Source of the DNA: JAAEUB01 sp964550345
GTDB taxonomy: Bacteria > Pseudomonadota > Alphaproteobacteria > Rhodobacterales > Rhodobacteraceae
Direction of reading: 5' to 3'
NCBI GenBank assembly: GCA_964550345.1
Contig: CAZJYZ010000071.1
Span: 1-10,360, forward strand
DNA length: 10,360 bases
Both the position numbers and the translations under genes were made by a program. The notes beneath the pieces are model-generated. The model ran no database searches. It was not told the DNA's origin and saw only the letters and a program-made list of their open reading frames with translations. Positions 6,347 to 10,360 of the stretch are shown piece after piece. Every line of letters begins with the position of its first letter. The stretch's first letter is position 1.

Positions 6347-6673
6347 GCAAGCGGATTAACTAACCCAACCAATCCGTGACCTGTGGGAACAGGGTCGCCA
6401 AATGTCGGCCTTTAGCTGCGCAAATGTGATTTCACGCAGCAAGTTCACCGCCTGAAAGCGGTATATCGCGTGCCTGAACCGAGATATCATCAGATTTTGG
6501 CTGGTCTCCCAAGCACCATGAAATTGTTCGAAAAGTGTAATTTTCCAACTGAACTTGCATATATTTCGCGAGTGAATGTTGTAAAAATAGAAGTCTACAT
6601 TTGTGAACTTTGCAAGTTTGGCGATTTTTCTTCGTGAAACAACCAGTTTGGCTCGAATTCCGCCCTGACCTAT
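6347..6673. other. Convergent intergenic region with an AT-rich island and no secure gene
   Basis: These 327 bases separate the plus-strand lipoprotein gene from the end of the minus-strand transporter operon. A hairpin with perfect 6-base arms, GCTGCG (6415-6420) and CGCAGC (6435-6440), could serve as a bidirectional stop but lacks a T-tract on either side. From about 6518 to 6637 the composition drops to 39 G+C in 120 bases by hand count, far below the neighbouring genes. A plus-strand frame of 39 codons fits exactly there (ATG 6518, TGA 6635-6637), but has no SD. A minus-strand frame of 81 codons (6432-6677) starts at a GTG overlapping the isomerase stop and looks like noise. No RNA gene is recognised. 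Confidence 0.6.
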
Positions 6674-7072
6674 TCACCGAATTTGGCCCTTTTCAATAGC
6701 AGCGTGGATCGTTGACCAGCTTTTACGGCTAAAACTCTTCTCGATTTCCTGCACTTCGAGGCTGAGAATAAAAGGTATGTCCCCTAACTCGGGTCGCAAC
6801 GCAGCTTCAGCAGCTGCATAAAGCGCGTCGGCAATAATTTCGCGGATCTCAGCCGTGCGCCCCTGCCCCAGCCGCAGTACCATGTCGAGGAAGTGATAGC
6901 TGCCGGCACTGTCCGCTATCGCCTGAAAATCGGCACGAAAGCCGCGCACCCGGATGCCACCCACCGGGCAGGCCCCGGTGGCAACCAGCGCGTCACGGCA
7001 AGTGGCGGCGAAGGCGTCGAGATCGGTCAATTCCCCGAGCCCACGCGAATATTCAAAACTGAGATGCGGCAT
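6674..7072 (-). CDS. 5-carboxymethyl-2-hydroxymuconate isomerase-like tautomerase (CHMI family)
   Basis: A 132-residue member of the CHMI branch of the tautomerase superfamily. In homoprotocatechuate degradation CHMI shifts a double bond in 5-carboxymethyl-2-hydroxymuconate, using the N-terminal proline. Here the protein starts MPHLSFEYS, so Pro2 becomes the terminal catalytic proline after Met removal. The family's conserved arginine positions appear as GGIRVR (Arg41/Arg43) and GQGRT (Arg72), and the closing SLEVQEIEKSFSRK matches the usual LSFEIEE strand. Length is typical. GGAGGGG lies 3 bases before the ATG. It is the last gene of the transporter operon, 16 bases behind the Tm-1-like gene. 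No other homoprotocatechuate enzyme (dioxygenase, decarboxylase, hydratase) is present here, so it may act on another keto-enol compound. The fold is certain, the substrate is not. Confidence 0.88.
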   Translation of the reverse strand: MPHLSFEYSRGLGELTDLDAFAATCRDALVATGACPVGGIRVRGFRADFQAIADSAGSYHFLDMVLRLGQGRTAEIREIIADALYAAAEAALRPELGDIPFILSLEVQEIEKSFSRKSWSTIHAAIEKGQIR

Positions 7073-7088
7073 CTGCCCCTCCGGACAT

Positions 7089-8324
7089 TCAAGACCGTTT
7101 CACAATGCCCTCATCCAGCCATGTGTCAAACAATTCCAGCACCGCATCGCTGAAGGCGGCATCGTTGATATGGGCATCAAGTTCGCTAAGGGTAACATTT
7201 TCCGGGTTGTTTGCACGAATTTCATCGATATACGCGGCCAACCCGTCTGAATCGTGCAAAGGCGCGCCTTCGCGGTCCCATTCATTACAGCCAAGTTTTG
7301 GCAGGAACAGGGTAACCGGCGCTTTGGCCCCTGCCAGTTGCGTGCAGATTGCGCGTGCCACTTCGCGCCGCTCATCCGCCCCTAACAGGATCGACGACAA
7401 CAGCCGATTATGGGCATGAACCTCATAGCCCTGAAAGCGATCCGGAAGGGCCTGCCAGCCAACCACATCCACAAGGTCATAACAGCCCGGCGCGACCATC
7501 TGCGGAATGCCCGCGGCGCCTGCATTTGTCATGCGGTCAGGTCCGGCGGAAATGGCCGACCCCATGATATGGTTGGTCAGCTCCTGCGGGGCAAAATCCA
7601 TCACGGCGGCAAAGGCCCCCTCGGCGGCGAGGCTTTCAAAAGCGCGCCCGCCCATGCCGGTGGCGTGGAACACGGCGACCTCAAAACCGCGTTCCTCCAA
7701 CGCTGGTTTCAGGCTAACCATATATCGCAGCACGGTTTTCCCAAAGCTGGTCATGCCGATTAGGGGCCTGTCAAAGCGCGGCTTTTCCACAGCCCGCGCA
7801 GCACCTAGCACCGCGCCTGCAGCTTGTGACAGGGACGCTTTACAGACCGAGTTAAGCCCATAAAGCCCCCCGGCCCAGAGGATCATCTGGATATCTGCCG
7901 CCAGCCGTTCAGGCGGGATCAGGGGAGAAAACGATACGGTTGAAACCACGTATTTTGGCACACCAAGCGGTAATGCCTGACACAGGTCCAGCGCCAGATC
8001 GGTGCCCATTGTCCCACCCAGAATTATGACCCCGTCAAAGGCGCCAGCGAGATAGAGCTTCAGCGCCAGAGCCGATGCCCCCGCCGCCATGATCTGCATG
8101 GCTGCGTTTTCATCCCCGGTGGCAATCGCGGCCTCAATCGAAGAGCCCCCCGCCCCGGCCACATCATGTTTTGAATGGTCACAGGGCTCTGAAGGATCTC
8201 CCAGCACCGAGACATCCATCGTCACCACGTTACCGCCCTGCCCCCGGATCACCCCGGCCAGATACCCCAACTCGTCATCTTTTGTGTCATAGGTGCCAAC
8301 CACCAAAATTGTCTTGTCGCCCAT
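7089..8324 (-). CDS. Tm-1-like ATP-binding domain protein (UPF0261 family)
   Basis: A 411-residue cytoplasmic protein homologous to the N-terminal half of plant Tm-1, the tomato protein that binds ATP and blocks tobamovirus replication. The bacterial role is not established. Typical family segments are visible: VVGTYDTKDDEL (8-19), ILGGTMGTDLAL (101-112), PLGVPKYVVSTV (119-130), IGMTSFGKT (189-197) and FHATGMGGRAFE (219-230). These glycine-rich loops are expected to bind nucleotide. Length fits a stand-alone UPF0261 protein; the TIM-barrel partner (PEP hydrolase-like, the C-terminal half in plants) is absent from this window. The ATG at 8324 follows AGAGGCACCT, giving an SD 5 bases upstream, and is 9 bases behind the tctA stop. 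Its place between a carboxylate transporter and a tautomerase suggests a metabolic role on the imported compound. Confidence 0.92.
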   Translation of the reverse strand: MGDKTILVVGTYDTKDDELGYLAGVIRGQGGNVVTMDVSVLGDPSEPCDHSKHDVAGAGGSSIEAAIATGDENAAMQIMAAGASALALKLYLAGAFDGVIILGGTMGTDLALDLCQALPLGVPKYVVSTVSFSPLIPPERLAADIQMILWAGGLYGLNSVCKASLSQAAGAVLGAARAVEKPRFDRPLIGMTSFGKTVLRYMVSLKPALEERGFEVAVFHATGMGGRAFESLAAEGAFAAVMDFAPQELTNHIMGSAISAGPDRMTNAGAAGIPQMVAPGCYDLVDVVGWQALPDRFQGYEVHAHNRLLSSILLGADERREVARAICTQLAGAKAPVTLFLPKLGCNEWDREGAPLHDSDGLAAYIDEIRANNPENVTLSELDAHINDAAFSDAVLELFDTWLDEGIVKRS

Positions 8325-8333
8325 AGGTGCCTC

Positions 8334-9857
8334 TTACCGTTGCTGGCTGTCGTGAATATCGTGGTCAATCTCGGCCTCGCTCAACCGTTCACGGTGTTCG
8401 CGGATCACAGTGCGGATATGCAGGACCAGTATCAGCAGAATGAGAGCGAACAGGATCGCGGCAATGGGTCGATCGATGAAATCCATTGGCGTCTTCACCC
8501 GCGCCATGGCTGAACGCAGCTTGACCTCCATAATCCCGCCCAGCACCATGCCAAGGATCACCGGTACCACCGGCAGGTTAAGACGTTTGAGGATCAGGCC
8601 AAAGACCCCAAAACCGGCGGCCATGGCGCAGTCCGTTATGGAATTGCGCAGGGAATAGACCCCGACAAAGCTGAGCGTGAGGATCACCATGCCCAGAAAA
8701 CGGGTCGGGATCTGAATGATTTTGGTCAGCAGATTTGTCGAAAATATCAGGAAAATCAGCACGATAACGTTAAGCAGCAGCATGGCGATATAAAGCGCCA
8801 TGACGAAATCGAGGTTTTGCTGAAAAAGCTGCGGGCCAGGGATGACATTGTGCACATAAAACACCGACAACATCATCGCGGTCAGGGCTTCACCCGGTAT
8901 GCCCAACGCCAGAAGCGGGATCATCGCCGCACCGGGCACGGCGTTATTGGCGGCTTCAGATGCGATCAGCCCCTCGGGGGCACCGTCACCGAAGGCCTCG
9001 GGCGTTTTTGAGGATTTCTTGGCGTAGGTGTAGGACATGAACTGGGCCGTGAACTCACCCACACCGGGGATCATGCCCATGATCACGCCAAAGCCAGACG
9101 AAGCTGTCGCAACGCGTTTATGCCCCATCAACTCTTTCAGCCCGCCCAGCATGGAGCCTGAAACCGGCTTGGCCTCGGGGCTTTCGTCGCGATTGATCAA
9201 CAGGGCAAAGGCCTGCGAAATGGCGAAAATGCCCAAAACGACCACGATCAGATTAACGCCTGAGGACAACCAGCCCTGATCAAAGGTGTAGCGTTTGGTG
9301 TATTTCACCGGCTCAAGGCCAATCGTGTTGATGAATACGCCGAAAGCAGCCAGCATGCCGGCGGCGAAAATTTGACCACGATGGGCCAGTACCACCAGAA
9401 TAATGCCCAGAAGAGCGGCCAGAAAAATCTCGCGGCTGCCAAAATGCGGTGCAATCATCGCCAGGATTGGTGACAGAAGGATCAAGCAGAGAATGGCGAA
9501 AACACCGCCAAAAAAGGACGCGGAATAGGCCAGTGACAACGCGCGCGCCGCTTGCCCGCGCTTGGTCATAGGGTAGCCGTCATAGGTCGTCAGGGCGTTA
9601 ACGGCCGTGCCCGGTGTATTGATCAAAATGGCTGGTATTGCCCCGCCATACATAGAGCTGCCGTAGATGCCCAAAAGCATGGTCAGGCCCACAATCGGCT
9701 CCATCGAGAAGGTGGCGGGCAGCAAGATGGCAATGGCCACTGCGGCTCCAACACCGGGAATGGCCCCGATGATCACCCCGCCGATTGAACCGACCAAAAG
9801 GGCCACCACGACCTGCCATTGGGCAAGGATCTGTATGCCGGAAATCAGGTCATCCAT
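8334..9857 (-). CDS. tctA: Tripartite tricarboxylate transporter large permease TctA
   Basis: A 507-residue inner-membrane protein, the large permease of a TTT family transporter, which moves carboxylates with a cation gradient after delivery by a periplasmic binding protein. It is strongly hydrophobic with about ten or more predicted membrane segments. The two homologous halves are visible: GAIPGVG at 31-37 and GMIPGVG at 261-267. YGGAIPAILINTPGT (70-84) and LLALGIPGEALTAMM (315-329) are the matching second motifs that line the substrate path. The hydrophilic tail after about 485 is cytoplasmic or periplasmic and variable. Length is normal. The ATG at 9857 lies 9 bases behind the tctB stop with GGGG in the gap. 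The substrate cannot be told from the permease; known systems carry citrate, tartrate, terephthalate and other organic acids. Confidence 0.97.
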   Translation of the reverse strand: MDDLISGIQILAQWQVVVALLVGSIGGVIIGAIPGVGAAVAIAILLPATFSMEPIVGLTMLLGIYGSSMYGGAIPAILINTPGTAVNALTTYDGYPMTKRGQAARALSLAYSASFFGGVFAILCLILLSPILAMIAPHFGSREIFLAALLGIILVVLAHRGQIFAAGMLAAFGVFINTIGLEPVKYTKRYTFDQGWLSSGVNLIVVVLGIFAISQAFALLINRDESPEAKPVSGSMLGGLKELMGHKRVATASSGFGVIMGMIPGVGEFTAQFMSYTYAKKSSKTPEAFGDGAPEGLIASEAANNAVPGAAMIPLLALGIPGEALTAMMLSVFYVHNVIPGPQLFQQNLDFVMALYIAMLLLNVIVLIFLIFSTNLLTKIIQIPTRFLGMVILTLSFVGVYSLRNSITDCAMAAGFGVFGLILKRLNLPVVPVILGMVLGGIMEVKLRSAMARVKTPMDFIDRPIAAILFALILLILVLHIRTVIREHRERLSEAEIDHDIHDSQQR

Positions 9858-9866
9858 GTCCAGCCC

Positions 9867-10360
9867 CTAAAAATAGACCAGCATGAAGCTGCGCCAACCG
9901 TCCGGCAGGTATTCATATATCTGCCCACCGGGTACTTTCACCTGCAGGAAGGTCTTGAACAAAAGCACGATGGCAAAGCCCGTCAGAGCGGCCACAAAAC
10001 CCCATTTCAGGCTGCGGTACCCCAACCTGTAACTTAATAGCACCGCGAACAAGATGGTCGCCAGCAGATAGCCGATAACCGGCACCGTAGCCACGTAGAT
10101 CAGGAACCAGACAACATATTCCAGTGACCGTGCCCATAGTCTGACCTCGGCCCAGCGGCCATGGATGCGTGGGCTGGCAAGGGAACCTAACAGGTGCAAC
10201 ACGGCAAAAAGGCTCATACATCCCAGCGATATTGCTGGCCAGAACGATGGCTGGGCAAAAAGTTTAGTGCCTTTTTTCCAAACAGTTTGCTCGCCTATCT
10301 GGCTGAGCAAAAACAGAGTAAAGGCCAGAAAAACAAGGGAAAAAACGATATCACCGGGGC
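9867..10360 (-). CDS. tctB: Tripartite tricarboxylate transporter small subunit TctB, 5' end beyond the window
   Basis: The small membrane subunit of the TTT transporter, about 163 residues visible. The frame is open to the right edge: upstream of the internal TTG at 10310 it continues with GDIVFSLVFLAFTLFLLSQ, a clear first membrane helix. The true start is therefore outside the window and the gene is partial only because of the edge. Four hydrophobic segments are visible: the one just named, one around WPAISLGCMSLFAVLHLLG, and a pair around VVWFLIYVATVPVIGYLLATILFAVLL, followed by WGFVAALTGFAIVLLF. The terminal DGWRSFMLVYF is plausible for the family. It is followed by tctA after 9 bases. 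The periplasmic binding protein gene tctC normally precedes tctB and would lie to the right of 10360. Confidence 0.92.
   Translation of the reverse strand, partial: PGDIVFSLVFLAFTLFLLSQIGEQTVWKKGTKLFAQPSFWPAISLGCMSLFAVLHLLGSLASPRIHGRWAEVRLWARSLEYVVWFLIYVATVPVIGYLLATILFAVLLSYRLGYRSLKWGFVAALTGFAIVLLFKTFLQVKVPGGQIYEYLPDGWRSFMLVYF

Noticed and set aside
6606..6618. Small hairpin AACTT-TGC-AAGTT followed after a gap by a T run at 6625-6629
   Set aside because: Only five mostly A-T pairs, and the T run is separated from the stem, so termination here is doubtful.
6432..6677. 81-codon minus-strand frame starting at a GTG that overlaps the isomerase stop
   Set aside because: The GTGA overlap hints at coupling, but there is no SD at proper spacing, the frame runs through the AT-rich island, and the peptide has no recognisable pattern.

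Overview
This window looks like chromosomal DNA from an alphaproteobacterium, most plausibly of the Rhodobacterales (Roseobacter group). The grounds are moderate-to-high GC with typical codon use, nadD followed by a PBP4-type carboxypeptidase gene, an EttA of the usual alphaproteobacterial form, and a tripartite tricarboxylate transporter (TTT) operon. This placement is judged from protein character and gene order, not from a database search. There are nine protein-coding genes that I consider secure. I see no tRNA, rRNA, insertion sequence, CRISPR array or phage gene.

Left part (1-2550): the first 51 bases are a pure C run that looks like a sequencing or assembly artefact. Two minus-strand genes follow, transcribed nadD then dacB. 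NadD makes nicotinate adenine dinucleotide. DacB is a periplasmic D-Ala-D-Ala carboxypeptidase/endopeptidase. The 205-base divergent region between nadD and the next gene is the most structured noncoding stretch in the window. It holds a perfect 16-bp palindrome, an extended -10 promoter on the plus strand and, on the minus strand, two small overlapping reading frames with good Shine-Dalgarno (SD) sequences leading into nadD. Two inverted repeats there could occlude translation starts.

Middle part (2550-6346, plus strand): an unusual 322-residue NAD synthase-like protein, a YciA-type acyl-CoA thioesterase 51 bases later, the ribosome-associated ABC-F factor EttA ending in a clear intrinsic terminator, and a small lipoprotein of the histidine phosphatase fold that lacks the second catalytic histidine. 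The NadD and NAD synthase-like genes stand back to back and could supply the last two steps of NAD synthesis from a shared control region.

A convergent intergenic stretch (6347-6673) contains an AT-rich island with no secure gene.

Right part (6674-10360, minus strand): a tight operon in the order tctB (cut by the window edge), tctA, a Tm-1-like/UPF0261 gene, and a 5-carboxymethyl-2-hydroxymuconate isomerase-like gene, with gaps of 9, 9 and 16 bases. A solute-binding tctC gene probably lies beyond the right edge. The combination suggests uptake of an organic acid, perhaps of aromatic origin, followed by its metabolism. The substrate cannot be read from the sequence.

No wholly new system is evident. 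The best leads are the nadD leader with its neighbouring palindrome, the TTT/Tm-1/isomerase operon, and the degenerate phosphatase lipoprotein.
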